Shown: in pieces, positions 27,068 through 36,350 of the stretch
How positions within the stretch are numbered: position 1 is the stretch's first letter
How the letters are laid out: every line of letters starts with the position of its first letter
Made by a program: the position numbers and the translations under genes
Notes under the pieces: generated by a model
Database searches by the model: none
Seen by the model: only the letters and a program-made list of their open reading frames with translations
Told to the model about the DNA's origin: nothing
From: Vreelandella aquamarina
GTDB lineage: Bacteria; Pseudomonadota; Gammaproteobacteria; Pseudomonadales; Halomonadaceae
DNA length: 64,000 nt
Reading direction: 5' to 3'
Assembly: GCF_020075495.1 (NCBI RefSeq)
Contig: NZ_JABYQT010000006.1
Span: 124,001 to 188,000 of the forward strand

Positions 27068-27249
27068 GGATAGTTCCGTCGCGAATTTTAGGCCAGTTTA
27101 CCTCATGCGCTGCCCGATGCGCGTCAGGCGATACGATAATCTGCCTGTAAAGCGCCATGCCGCACGGCGTTCACTTCACATAGAGGCTCCTTAAACCAAG
27201 GTCGGGTGTTTAACGCGGGTCGTCATGTCCTACTATGCTCGCAAGACCA

Positions 27250-27265
27250 ATGTTACCGATAACAT
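27250..27265. promoter_or_regulatory. GntR operator upstream of gntT
   Basis: ATGTTACCGATAACAT, an exact ATGTTA-N4-TAACAT inverted repeat, 44 bp before the gntT ATG. A possible -10 TACTAT (27231-27236) lies just upstream, so a bound repressor would sit at the transcription start. Confidence 0.85.
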
Positions 27266-27308
27266 CGGCGCATGCACCGCCTAACAACCCTTATTCCGGA
27301 GCACGCTC

Positions 27309-28688
27309 ATGGATGGATGGACGCAAACGATGTCGGCAGGCCCTCTGCTGGGCATCGCCGCCGCTGCAGTCTTGCTGCTGCTGATACTGATCATCAAATT
27401 CAAGGTTCACGCCTTTCTCGCCTTGATCGTGATCAGCTTGTTGACCGCCTTTGCAACCAATATTCCCTTTGCAGCCATCGTGCCTACCATGATCGAAAGC
27501 TTCGGTGGCACGCTGGGCGCGGTTGCTCTGCTGGTGGGCCTGGGAGCGATGCTGGGCAAGCTGGTCGAGCACTCCGGCGGCGCGCGCGTGCTGGCGGACA
27601 AGATGATCGAACTGTTCGGTGAAAGGCGCGCCCCATTTGCGCTGGGTATCGCTTCGCTGCTGATGGGCTTTCCCATCTTCTTCGATGCGGGCCTGATCGT
27701 CATGCTGCCGATCATCTTTGCCGTGGCGCGCCGCCTGGGCGGCCCCATCCTGCTGTACGCCATGCCGGCGGCCGCGGCGTTCTCGGTGATGCACGTATTC
27801 CTGCCTCCCCACCCAGGGCCAGTCACCGCCTCGGAGCTTTATGAGGCCAACCTGGGGCTCTTGATGCTCACCGGCGTGATCATCGCCTTTCCGATGTGGT
27901 GGGTGTCCGGTTACATGTGGGGTAAGTTCGTGGCCAAGCGCTACCCCTTCCCTCTGGAGAAGGGCCTGTTCGGCGAAGTAAAGGAAGAGGAGATTACCAA
28001 TCCTCCCACCGTGGGTACGGTCATCTTCATGCTGACCCTGCCCTTGATACTGATCTTCATGAACACCGGGCTCGATTTTCTACGCTCGCTAGGCGCGGTG
28101 GACAGCGACCAGGGCTGGTTCCAGCTGATGCGTGCCATGGGCAGCACGCCGGTGGCGCTGCTTATTTCCACCCTGGTGGCCATGCTGGTACTGGGCCACC
28201 GCCGGGGCATGGGAGGCAATGCGCTCGAGAAGGTGCTGGATTCCGCCCTGGCGCCCATCTGTTCGGTGGTACTGATTACCGGTGCCGGCGGCATGTTCGG
28301 CGGTGTTCTGCGCGCCTCGGGCATTGGCGATGCGCTGTCAAACTCGCTTAGCGATCTGGGCCTGCCCATCATTTTCGCGGCCTATGTGATCGCCGTCATC
28401 ATGCGCCTGGCCCAAGGCTCAGCTACCGTTGCCCTGGTCACTGCCGCAGGCCTGATGGCGCCGGCGGTGATTGGCGCAGACTTCAGCGCCATGCAGGTGG
28501 TGGCCATTACGGTTGCCACCGCAGCAGGTTCGGTATTTGCCGGTCATGTCAACGACTCGGGCTTCTGGCTGGTAGGTCGCCTGCTCGGCATGGACGTCAA
28601 GACCACCCTCAAGACCTGGACGGTACAGCAGGCCTTGGAATCCCTGGTGGGGTTTGTTTTCGCCTACCTTATCTTCATGCTGTTCTAG
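27309..28688 (+). CDS. gntT: Gluconate:H+ symporter, GntP family
   Basis: 459 aa, about 12-14 membrane helices. Family motifs include GFPIFFDAGLIVMLPI and HVFLPPHPGPVTASEL in the middle and MRLAQGSATVALVTAAGL and VFAGHVNDSGFWLV near the C-terminus. GGAG before the ATG. First gene of gntT-idnO-idnD; the GntR box lies in its leader. Confidence 0.93.
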   Translation: MDGWTQTMSAGPLLGIAAAAVLLLLILIIKFKVHAFLALIVISLLTAFATNIPFAAIVPTMIESFGGTLGAVALLVGLGAMLGKLVEHSGGARVLADKMIELFGERRAPFALGIASLLMGFPIFFDAGLIVMLPIIFAVARRLGGPILLYAMPAAAAFSVMHVFLPPHPGPVTASELYEANLGLLMLTGVIIAFPMWWVSGYMWGKFVAKRYPFPLEKGLFGEVKEEEITNPPTVGTVIFMLTLPLILIFMNTGLDFLRSLGAVDSDQGWFQLMRAMGSTPVALLISTLVAMLVLGHRRGMGGNALEKVLDSALAPICSVVLITGAGGMFGGVLRASGIGDALSNSLSDLGLPIIFAAYVIAVIMRLAQGSATVALVTAAGLMAPAVIGADFSAMQVVAITVATAAGSVFAGHVNDSGFWLVGRLLGMDVKTTLKTWTVQQALESLVGFVFAYLIFMLF

Positions 28689-28697
28689 AGGCCTGTC

Positions 28698-29468
28698 ATG
28701 ACCCAGACACTGTTCAATATCCGTGACCGCCTGGCGCTGATCACCGGTTCGTCCCGAGGTCTTGGCAACGCCCTGGCCCGCGGCCTTGCCCACCAGGGGG
28801 CACGAGTGATTCTTCACGGCCGCGACCTGGCGCTTGTCAAGGAAGAGGCGCGCACCCTGGCCGAGGAAACCGGCACCCAGGTCGATGCAGCAAGCTTTGA
28901 CGTGACCGACGCCAAGGCGACTCAGCAAGCGCTCGAGGCATTAATCGCCCAGCACGGCGTGCCGGACATCCTGGTCAACAACGCCGGACTTCAACGGCGC
29001 GCACCGTTCAATGAATTTACCCCGTCTGACTGGGACGCGCTGGTCGCGACCAACCTGTCGAGCCTGTTTTACGTCTCCCAGGTGGTCACCCGCGCCATGT
29101 CCGAACGCGGCTCGGGCAAGGTCGTCAACATCGGCTCGGTGCAATCCAGACTGGCTCGCGAAACCATCGCCCCCTACTCGGCCACCAAGGGCGGCGTTGC
29201 GCTGCTGACCCAGGGAATGGCCGCGGACCTGGCGCGCTTCAACATTCAGGTCAACTGCATCTCGCCGGGCTACTTCAAGACCGAGATGAATACCGCACTG
29301 TGGCAGGACCCGGCGTTCAACCAGTGGGTCGAAAAGCGTACCCCCGCGCAGCGCTGGGGTCATTTCGATGAGCTGGTCGGCACTCTGGTGTATCTGTGCT
29401 CCGACGCCTCAAGCTTCGTTTCGGGACAGAACATCTTCGTTGATGGCGGCATGACCTCGGTCGTCTAA
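28698..29468 (+). CDS. idnO: Gluconate 5-dehydrogenase (SDR)
   Basis: 256 aa short-chain dehydrogenase that interconverts 5-keto-D-gluconate and D-gluconate. Cofactor motif TGSSRGLG, NNAG segment, catalytic Ser in NIGSVQS and YSATK (Tyr, Lys) are intact. Nine bp after gntT. With idnD it forms an idonate-to-gluconate route that feeds gntK. Confidence 0.92.
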   Translation: MTQTLFNIRDRLALITGSSRGLGNALARGLAHQGARVILHGRDLALVKEEARTLAEETGTQVDAASFDVTDAKATQQALEALIAQHGVPDILVNNAGLQRRAPFNEFTPSDWDALVATNLSSLFYVSQVVTRAMSERGSGKVVNIGSVQSRLARETIAPYSATKGGVALLTQGMAADLARFNIQVNCISPGYFKTEMNTALWQDPAFNQWVEKRTPAQRWGHFDELVGTLVYLCSDASSFVSGQNIFVDGGMTSVV

Positions 29469-29491
29469 CAGCTCCAACAGGAAGCAGCGCT

Positions 29492-30502
29492 ATGCAAGCA
29501 TTAGTCATTCACGGCAAGCAGGATCTGCGCGAAGAGAGTCTCGTTCTCCCTGCGCTGGCGGCGGGAAAAGTCCGGCTGCGCATGGCCTTCGGCGGCATCT
29601 GCGGCTCGGACCTTCACTACTACCATGAGGGGGCCAACGGGGCCTTCGTGGTGCGCGAGCCGCTGATCCCCGGCCACGAGATGGCCGGGGTGGTCGAAGA
29701 AGACCCGAGCGGCAAACTGGCCCCGGGAACGCCGGTTACCCTCCACCCCGCCACCTTTGGCAAAAGCCAGCCAGGCATCGAGGGCAAGCCACATCTGTGG
29801 CCGGAAGGCGCCTATCTGGGGTCGGCTTCCACCTGGCCGCATACCCAGGGCGGCATGAGCGAGTACCTGGATGTCGACCCCGGTATGATAAGGATACTGC
29901 CCGCTTCCCTTCCGCTCAGGCGTGCCGCGCTGGCCGAGCCTCTGGCCGTTGGCCTGCATGGCATCGAGGTGGCCGGCGGCGTCGAGAACCAGCGGGTGCT
30001 GGTCTGCGGTGCTGGCCCCATCGGGCTGCTGGCGGCGGCAGCGGCACTCGCCAAGGGTGCTCTAGAGGTGAGCATTACCGATGTGCTGGAAGGACCGCTT
30101 TCCCGGGCGCGCGCACTTGGCGTGCAGCACACCTACCGTATCGGCGAAGATGAAGTACCGCAGGAATCCTTCGACGTGGTGCTGGAGTGCACCGGCGTGC
30201 CGGCCTCCATCAACGGCGCCATTCTGGCGGTTCGCCGGGCAGGCGTCATCGCCCAGATCGGCATGATGCCCGCTACCCCGCAGCCGCTTGCCCTGGCACC
30301 GCTGATTGCCAAGGAAGTTCAGCTACGCGGCTGCTTCCGCTTTCATGACGAAATCGATGACGCGATTGCGCTGCTGGCTGCAGATGCGCGCTTTGATGAT
30401 GTCATCACCCACGTGCTGCCCGCCGCGGATGCCCAGAACGCCTTTGCCATTGCCAAGGATTCTGACATCTCCGGCAAGGTGCTGATCGAGCTCTGGCCGT
30501 AA
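29492..30502 (+). CDS. idnD: L-idonate 5-dehydrogenase (zinc MDR)
   Basis: 336 aa medium-chain dehydrogenase oxidising L-idonate to 5-ketogluconate. The catalytic zinc site is present: Cys in GGICGSDLHYYHEG and His-Glu in PGHEMAG; the Rossmann motif is CGAGPIGLL. The usual four structural-zinc cysteines are absent (the region reads GKSQPGIEGKPHLWPEG), so it has only one zinc site. AGGA before the ATG; 23 bp after idnO. Confidence 0.9.
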   Translation: MQALVIHGKQDLREESLVLPALAAGKVRLRMAFGGICGSDLHYYHEGANGAFVVREPLIPGHEMAGVVEEDPSGKLAPGTPVTLHPATFGKSQPGIEGKPHLWPEGAYLGSASTWPHTQGGMSEYLDVDPGMIRILPASLPLRRAALAEPLAVGLHGIEVAGGVENQRVLVCGAGPIGLLAAAAALAKGALEVSITDVLEGPLSRARALGVQHTYRIGEDEVPQESFDVVLECTGVPASINGAILAVRRAGVIAQIGMMPATPQPLALAPLIAKEVQLRGCFRFHDEIDDAIALLAADARFDDVITHVLPAADAQNAFAIAKDSDISGKVLIELWP

Positions 30503-30523
30503 CGTTCCAGAGCACATAATAAA

Positions 30524-30548
30524 AGAAGCGGGCCGTGGGCCCGCTTCT
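30524..30548. terminator. Terminator between idnD and the enoyl-CoA hydratase gene
   Basis: AGAAGCGGGC / GCCCGCTTCT stem with a 5-nt loop. On the minus strand it is followed by TTTTATTAT, making a good terminator for the hydratase/dehydrogenase pair; it may also end idnD. Confidence 0.8.
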
Positions 30549-30566
30549 CTTGATCAGCGCTTGCGT

Positions 30567-31340
30567 TTAAAAGTTGGCCTTGCGCTTCTCGACAAAGGCA
30601 CTCATGCCCTCTTTCTGTTCTTCACCTGCAAAGCAGACGGCAAACAGCGCAGTTTCCAGCGCCAGAGCGCTGTCCAGATCCTGATCCATGCCGTCGTGAA
30701 CCGCCTGCTTGGCGCCCCGAACCGACTGCGGACCGTTGCCCTTGAGCTGCCGGGTAAGCTCTTGCACATAATCTTCAAGCTCGGCCTGGGGCATGACACG
30801 ATTGACCAGACCGATACGCAGCGCCTCCTCAGCATCGATCTTGCGCCCGGTGGTGACCAGGTCGATCGCCATGGCCGGCCCGACACGGCGCGGCAGGCGC
30901 TGGGTGCCGCCAAAGCCTGGGATCACGCCCAGCAACACTTCGGGCTGGCCGAACACCGCATTGGAGCTTGCTACCGCCCAGTCGCAGGCCAGCGCCAGTT
31001 CGCAGCCGCCGCCAAGGCAAAACCCGTTCACCAGCGCGACCACCGGCACCGGCAGCGTTTCCAGACGTTTGATGGTGCGCAGCGCCTGGCTTGCAAAGGC
31101 GCGCGCCTCTTCCGGGGTCTTGTCGCGCATCTCGGTGATATCGGCACCGGCCACGAAGGACTTCTCCCCGGCACCGGTAATCAGCACGGCACGCAGGTTG
31201 CTCTGGGCTTCAAGCTCGGTGAGATGCGACTCAAGCGCGACGAGCACTTCGCTGTTCAGCGCGTTAAGCGCCTTGGGACGGTTGATGGTCAACCGCACCA
31301 CACCATCGTTATCCACCTTTTCAATCACTGCTTCGCTCAT
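30567..31340 (-). CDS. Enoyl-CoA hydratase (crotonase family)
   Basis: 257 aa. Both catalytic Glu positions of true hydratases are present, in GGGCELALACD and GQPEVLLGVIPG; the oxyanion-hole segment is SFVAGADITEM. Hydrates 2-enoyl-CoA in beta-oxidation. GGAG before the ATG. Lies 48 bp after the acyl-CoA dehydrogenase gene and is probably cotranscribed with it. Confidence 0.93.
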   Translation of the reverse strand: MSEAVIEKVDNDGVVRLTINRPKALNALNSEVLVALESHLTELEAQSNLRAVLITGAGEKSFVAGADITEMRDKTPEEARAFASQALRTIKRLETLPVPVVALVNGFCLGGGCELALACDWAVASSNAVFGQPEVLLGVIPGFGGTQRLPRRVGPAMAIDLVTTGRKIDAEEALRIGLVNRVMPQAELEDYVQELTRQLKGNGPQSVRGAKQAVHDGMDQDLDSALALETALFAVCFAGEEQKEGMSAFVEKRKANF

Positions 31341-31388
31341 GTTGGCTCCTTGATTGTTATGCGAGGTTAGCGGGCGACCCTTTCCACC

Positions 31389-33161
31389 CTAGCGCAAACA
31401 CTCAAGCCCTGCCTCGATTACCGACCGCTGGGCACGCCCGACGGGCAGCCACTGGGTAATGGCGAAGCGGGCGCTCTGCAGCTTGGCGATGTAGAAGGGA
31501 TCACTGCTGCCCTGCTCGATGGCGGCCTGGGCACCGAGCGCAGCCAGGCCCATTTGCCAGGCGCAGAGCACATGACCTGTCAGGGTCAAAAAGGGCGTGG
31601 CGTAGCCCTGAACGGCATCGGGGCCGCGCTCCGGGTCGCTGCCTTCTGCCAGCACCTGCTGCTGAGCGGCGGTCAGATCCTCGAGCCCCGCCGCCAGCGC
31701 CTGCCCCAAAGGCGCCAGCTCAGCATGAGCCTGCAACGTTTCAACCGTGGCGGCCACCTCACTCAGCAAGCCGCCGAATGCCTCGCCCTGGTCGCGCTGC
31801 AGCTTGCGCCCTGCAAGGTCCAGCGCCTGAATACCGTTGGTGCCTTCATAAATCGGCGCGATGCGCGCATCGCGCAACAGCTGGGCCGCGCCCGTCTCTT
31901 CGACATAGCCCATGCCGCCATGCACCTGAATGCCCGTTGAGGCGATCTCCACCGCCTGATCGGTCGAGAAGCTCTTGACCACGGGAATCAGTACCTCGGC
32001 GCGAGCCTGGGCTGCCTGGCGGGCGCTCGGCTCGTCGCCATGGCGGGCAATATCCAGCTGAGCGGCGCAGTAGAGCGCCAGAGCGCGCAATGCATCGGTG
32101 CGCGCGCGCATGGAAAGCAGCATGCGGCGAACATCCAGATGCTCGCTGATCGGACACTCCTGCCCACCGCGAGCGGCGGGCAGGCGACCCTGCTGGCGGT
32201 CTCGGGCGTAGGCCAGGGCATGCTGGCAGGCGCGCTCGGCCACACCGATGCCCTGAATGCCTACCTTGTGGCGGGCTTCGTTCATCATGGTGAACATGTG
32301 GTTCAACCCACGGCCCTCTTCGCCCACCAGATAACCTACCGCTCCGCCCTGCTCGCCAAAGCTCAAGGTGCAAGTGGGCGAGCCATGGATCCCCATCTTG
32401 TGCTCGATGGCGGCGCAGACCACATCATTACGCTCGCCAAGCGAGCCGTCGGCGTTGACCAGGAACTTGGGCACCAGAAACAGCGAGATGCCCCTGTTGC
32501 CTTCGGGGGCATCGGGTTTGCGTGCGAGCACCAGGTGAATGATGTTCTCGGCGGCGTCGTGTTCGCCCCAGGTAATGTAGATCTTCTGGCCGCTGATGCG
32601 GTAGTGGTCGCCCTCCGGTACGGCTTTGGTGCGCACCTTGGAAAGGTCCGACCCCGCCTGGGGTTCGGTCAGGTTCATGGTGCCGGTCCAGCTGCCTTCC
32701 ACCAGCTTGGGCAGGTAGACGGCCTTGAGTGCTTCGCTGCCGTGGTGGGCCAGCGCCTCGATAGCGCCGGCGGTCAGCATAGGGCATAGACCCAGCGCCA
32801 TGTTGGCGCCGTGGAGCATTTCCTGAACGGCGCTGGCGACGACCTCGGGCAGGTTCTGGCCGCCAAGCGCCTCGGAGACGCCGATCCCGTTCCAGCCGCC
32901 CTCGACATAGGCCTGGTAGGCCGCAGCGAACCCCGCCGGAATCGTGACACTGCCATCGGGCTGGCGCCTGGCTCCTTCCCGGTCGCCGGTGGCATTCAGT
33001 GGCCCCCAGACATCACCGGCAAGCTTGGCCGCTTCATCCAGCACCGCCTCCACCACATCCGGGCTGATATCACTGAAATTGGGCAAGCTGAGCGAACGAT
33101 GCCCGAGCAACTCTTCGAGCACAAAACGCAGATCGCGTACCGGCGCGGCGTAGTGGTTCAT
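31389..33161 (-). CDS. Acyl-CoA dehydrogenase, large (about 590 aa) DmdC-like class
   Basis: 590 aa, longer than classical acyl-CoA dehydrogenases (about 380-400) because of N- and C-terminal extensions. FAD and substrate motifs are NLTEPQAGSDL, YITWGEHD and HKMGIHGSPTC; the catalytic Glu is in IYEGTNGIQALDLAGRK. This class includes 3-methylmercaptopropionyl-CoA dehydrogenase (DmdC) and general fatty acyl-CoA enzymes, and I cannot choose between them. AAGGGG before the ATG. Confidence 0.9.
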   Translation of the reverse strand: MNHYAAPVRDLRFVLEELLGHRSLSLPNFSDISPDVVEAVLDEAAKLAGDVWGPLNATGDREGARRQPDGSVTIPAGFAAAYQAYVEGGWNGIGVSEALGGQNLPEVVASAVQEMLHGANMALGLCPMLTAGAIEALAHHGSEALKAVYLPKLVEGSWTGTMNLTEPQAGSDLSKVRTKAVPEGDHYRISGQKIYITWGEHDAAENIIHLVLARKPDAPEGNRGISLFLVPKFLVNADGSLGERNDVVCAAIEHKMGIHGSPTCTLSFGEQGGAVGYLVGEEGRGLNHMFTMMNEARHKVGIQGIGVAERACQHALAYARDRQQGRLPAARGGQECPISEHLDVRRMLLSMRARTDALRALALYCAAQLDIARHGDEPSARQAAQARAEVLIPVVKSFSTDQAVEIASTGIQVHGGMGYVEETGAAQLLRDARIAPIYEGTNGIQALDLAGRKLQRDQGEAFGGLLSEVAATVETLQAHAELAPLGQALAAGLEDLTAAQQQVLAEGSDPERGPDAVQGYATPFLTLTGHVLCAWQMGLAALGAQAAIEQGSSDPFYIAKLQSARFAITQWLPVGRAQRSVIEAGLECLR

Positions 33162-33269
33162 GGCAACCCCTTGATGAAGAATAAAACAATCGTTTGATAG
33201 TTCAGCACTGTACTCGATAGTAGTTTCTCACCCCTGGCCATACCATTAGCCCAACGTCTCAAGCCTTGG

Positions 33270-34643
33270 CTATTTACGCACTCCCACCTGCTCTACATCA
33301 TCATAGTAGGTGATATGCGCTTCCTCTTCGGCAGGCGGGCCGACCACGGGCTCGGCCACCTCCACATCCGGCACCGCCTCGGAGAGATCCTCCAGGTGCT
33401 CGTGTTCGAGCGCCCCCTGAACAAGCTCTTCGGTAATCACCAGCTCCGCGCCGGCCGCCGTCATGGGCGTTGTAGCGGTAAACGGCGCCACCGGCATCGG
33501 CGCCGGACGAACGTGACGGCGCCAGGAGAAGAACAGCACGAACACAAGGCTAAGCCCACCAAACGACCAGAAGAGCCCCGCATCGCCTACGGCGGTCATC
33601 ACCGGAGAAATCAGCAGCGGGCTGAGCGTGGCACCAATCGAGTTGATCAGCAAAAGCCCCTGACTCATTCGCACGAGCGCCCCTGCCGGTGCGCGGTCGG
33701 CGGCGTGGCTTACGGCTACCGGGTAGAGGGCAAAGACCCCTCCGCCCAGCAGGAACAGCAGCACTGCCAGCACTGGAGTGGAAAGCGGCAGCCACAGCAT
33801 GGCGGCAGAAATCAGCACGCAGAATCCGCTGATGCCGATCAATACCATCTGGCGGTCATGGCGGTCGGACCAGCGGCCTATCGGGTATTGCAGCAGCATC
33901 GCGCCCAGAATCACCAGCGCCATCATCTGCCCCACCTGATTGACGCTCATGCCGATGCGCTGCAAGTAAAGCGGCAGCAAGCTGTAAGCCGCGGCCACCA
34001 CCATGCCCGACCCCAGGCTGCCCATCACGCCTGTCGGTGTCAGCATGACAAGCCGGTACGGTGGAAGGGGTTCAGCGTGCTCGATCAAGGGCGAGACACG
34101 TGGAATCATCGCCATGGGCAGTACCGACAGCGAAGCCAGCATGCCGATGACCATGAACGGTGCGGTCATCCCCATCGCACTGGTCACGCCCAGCAGTAGT
34201 TGACCGATGACCCCGGCGGCGTAGAGGGAAATCATGTACAGCGCCAGCAGACGGCCACGAACCTTCTGCTCGCCTGCCGTCAGCAGCCAGCTCTCGATGA
34301 CCAGGTAGACACCTACCGTTGCCCAGCCACCAATCAGGCGCAGCGCAAACCAGGCCCAGGGATCGAAGAACAGCCCCTGCAGCAGTACCGTGACCGCTAC
34401 CAGCGAGGCGAAGCTTCCATAGGCGCGGATATGGCCGATGCGCAGCAGCAGCCGGTCGTTGAACACCGCCCCCAGCGCCAGGCCGATGAAATAGGCCGAC
34501 GAAACGATCCCGATGATGGTGGCGGACTCCCCCGCCGCATCCAGGCGTACCGTGATCAGGGTGGCCAGAAAGCCGTTGCCGATCCCCAGAATGAACAGGC
34601 CCAACAGGGGCGCAAGCGCCATGGCCAATAGTTGCCGCGACAT
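33270..34643 (-). CDS. MFS transporter (YcaD-like)
   Basis: 457 aa with 12 predicted helices. The first half begins MALAPLLGLFILGIGNGFLA; the inter-helix motif NDRLLLRIGHIRAYG and WLLTAGEQKVRGRLLALYMI resemble YcaD-type transporters. After the last helix an acidic cytoplasmic tail of about 65 residues (EELVQGALEHEHLEDLSEA and on) is longer than usual. Substrate unknown. GGTGAGG upstream of the ATG. Confidence 0.87.
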   Translation of the reverse strand: MSRQLLAMALAPLLGLFILGIGNGFLATLITVRLDAAGESATIIGIVSSAYFIGLALGAVFNDRLLLRIGHIRAYGSFASLVAVTVLLQGLFFDPWAWFALRLIGGWATVGVYLVIESWLLTAGEQKVRGRLLALYMISLYAAGVIGQLLLGVTSAMGMTAPFMVIGMLASLSVLPMAMIPRVSPLIEHAEPLPPYRLVMLTPTGVMGSLGSGMVVAAAYSLLPLYLQRIGMSVNQVGQMMALVILGAMLLQYPIGRWSDRHDRQMVLIGISGFCVLISAAMLWLPLSTPVLAVLLFLLGGGVFALYPVAVSHAADRAPAGALVRMSQGLLLINSIGATLSPLLISPVMTAVGDAGLFWSFGGLSLVFVLFFSWRRHVRPAPMPVAPFTATTPMTAAGAELVITEELVQGALEHEHLEDLSEAVPDVEVAEPVVGPPAEEEAHITYYDDVEQVGVRK

Positions 34644-34781
34644 GAAAACCTCACCTTGCCTAACGAGTTGCCAAGAAGCTCCGTTTTCGCCTCCTGTACC
34701 GTAAGCAGGCAGTCAACGGGCGCGCAATTATTGCCTTGGATAGCATAAAGTCAACGCTTTTTCATACCATAGCGGGATAGA

Positions 34782-35417
34782 TCAGTGTTTTTGTAGAATT
34801 ACAGTGTCATCGCCAGGAAATTCGACTGTCAAATGATGCTTTTGCGCCCACCACGTGAAGGTCGCTTCACTGAAAAAGCACACGTGGGTCGGGTCGTTGA
34901 TATAGTGCCAGCGAGCAAAGGCTTCCTTGGCGGTCACACGCTTGGTCATCACCCCAAGGTAGCCGCCGGCTTCGAGCTGACCAAGCAGCCGGGCAAGAAC
35001 CTGTCCCGGCCGTGCCAGGTGTTCGACCACTTCAGTGGCGGTAATGAACGCATAGGAGGAGCGTAGTGCTTCCGGGTCGGGCGCATAGAAGACATCATAG
35101 ATGGCCATGGGATGCCCCGCCTCTTCGAACATGATCGAAAGCGTTGGCCCCGGCCCTGCGCCAAAATCCAGGCCGCAGGCCCCGGCGGGCAGTTTCGCCA
35201 CCAACGGGGTAAACAAACGCCCTAAAAAGGCCCGGTATCCCGTATCATGAGGGGAGTTCTGGTGCCGGTCATATTCGGCCTTCTCGAGGGCAGCGCTTAA
35301 ATGCTGCTCCGGCGGCACGAACACCAGCAGGCACGTGCCACACTGGTAGTAATCACGACGACGATCCTGATGATAGTGAGTCACCGTCGTTGCATCGCAT
35401 AGCGGGCAGCAGCGCAT
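34782..35417 (-). CDS. Class I SAM-dependent methyltransferase with N-terminal zinc ribbon
   Basis: 211 aa from ATG 35417 (MRCCPLCDA). A Cys4 cluster (CCPLC and YQCGTCLLVF) precedes a Rossmann methyltransferase domain with motif I GLDFGAGPGPT and the ITATEVVEHL segment. An earlier ATG at 35462 would overlap the start of the divergent VOC gene, so the shorter form is preferred. Substrate unknown; similar proteins act on small molecules or sugars. Confidence 0.82.
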   Translation of the reverse strand: MRCCPLCDATTVTHYHQDRRRDYYQCGTCLLVFVPPEQHLSAALEKAEYDRHQNSPHDTGYRAFLGRLFTPLVAKLPAGACGLDFGAGPGPTLSIMFEEAGHPMAIYDVFYAPDPEALRSSYAFITATEVVEHLARPGQVLARLLGQLEAGGYLGVMTKRVTAKEAFARWHYINDPTHVCFFSEATFTWWAQKHHLTVEFPGDDTVILQKH

Positions 35418-35460
35418 CGTCGTCTTCTCGGGTTTCGGGTTTTGAATTAAGGAAAGTAGC

Positions 35461-35841
35461 ATGCTCACAGGACTGGATCATCTTGTTGTTACCGTGACGG
35501 ATATAAGTCGCGCCGTTGACTTCTATTCACGCGTTCTGGGGCTCGACGTACGCTACCGTGATGCACAGCGGGTCGATTTGATGCTGGGCGATACCGCCCT
35601 CAGGCTTCACCAGACCGATACGGACATAGCGCCCATTTCCGCCACCCCCACACCGGGCAGCCTGGATCTGTGCCTACGCTGCCTGCTGCCCCTGGATGAG
35701 TTCCAGCAGCACCTGGACGCACTCGGCATCGAGGTAGAGCTGGGTCCGGTGGCCCGCCAGGGTGCCAACGGTGCCATCGAGTCTGTTTACCTGCGTGACC
35801 CTGATGGCAACCTGCTGGAAATCTGCCGGCCGGCGCGTTAG
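35461..35841 (+). CDS. VOC-superfamily protein (glyoxalase/bleomycin-resistance fold)
   Basis: 126 aa, one VOC domain of two beta-alpha-beta-beta-beta modules. Probable metal ligands are His7 (LDHLVVTV), His49 (RLHQTDT) and the Glu in NLLEICRP. DFYSRVLGL and YLRDPDGN are the family signatures. Substrate unknown. GGAA before the ATG. Confidence 0.87.
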   Translation: MLTGLDHLVVTVTDISRAVDFYSRVLGLDVRYRDAQRVDLMLGDTALRLHQTDTDIAPISATPTPGSLDLCLRCLLPLDEFQQHLDALGIEVELGPVARQGANGAIESVYLRDPDGNLLEICRPAR

Positions 35842-35948
35842 CAAAACCTTTCCGTCTAGATGAAAAGCACTGCCATGCGCGCTATCATAGCGCGCTCGAA
35901 CGGTGTCCACAGGATACTTAGCTAAAAAAGCATGTAACAGGAGTCATC

Positions 35949-36347
35949 ATGCGCGATAACGATACGTCTCTTGAAGGTGAAGTAATACATAACGAGACAC
36001 ATCAAGGCTCTCCCGCCAAAAAACCCGATACCACCATGGCCATGGTGAATTACGGCCTTTATCTGGCTAGCTTTCTGGTCGGTTTCACCATGTTTGTCGG
36101 CGTTATTATTGCCTACGTATATCGCGGCAAAGGCCCGGCCTGGCTTGATGAGCACTATCGCTATCAAATCCGCACGTTCTGGATAGGGTTCGTGTATGCG
36201 TGTATTTGCCTGTTTTTGACCCTGTTACTAATCGGTATTGTACTCTTTTTTGCACTCGCCGCCTGGATCATCATTCGCTGTGTCATCGGCTTCAAGGCGC
36301 TGCAGGAACAGCGCGCTCCCGCCAACGTGGATACCTGGCTGATTTAA
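35949..36347 (+). CDS. DUF4870/COG3671-type membrane protein
   Basis: 132 aa with three helices (NYGLYLASFLVGFTMFVGV, WIGFVYACICLFLTLLLIG and following) and the motif WLDEHYRYQIRTFW typical of this family. Polar N-terminal tail of about 28 residues. Function unknown. GGAG before the ATG. Directly followed by the acyltransferase gene. Confidence 0.82.
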   Translation: MRDNDTSLEGEVIHNETHQGSPAKKPDTTMAMVNYGLYLASFLVGFTMFVGVIIAYVYRGKGPAWLDEHYRYQIRTFWIGFVYACICLFLTLLLIGIVLFFALAAWIIIRCVIGFKALQEQRAPANVDTWLI

Positions 36348-36350
36348 TCG

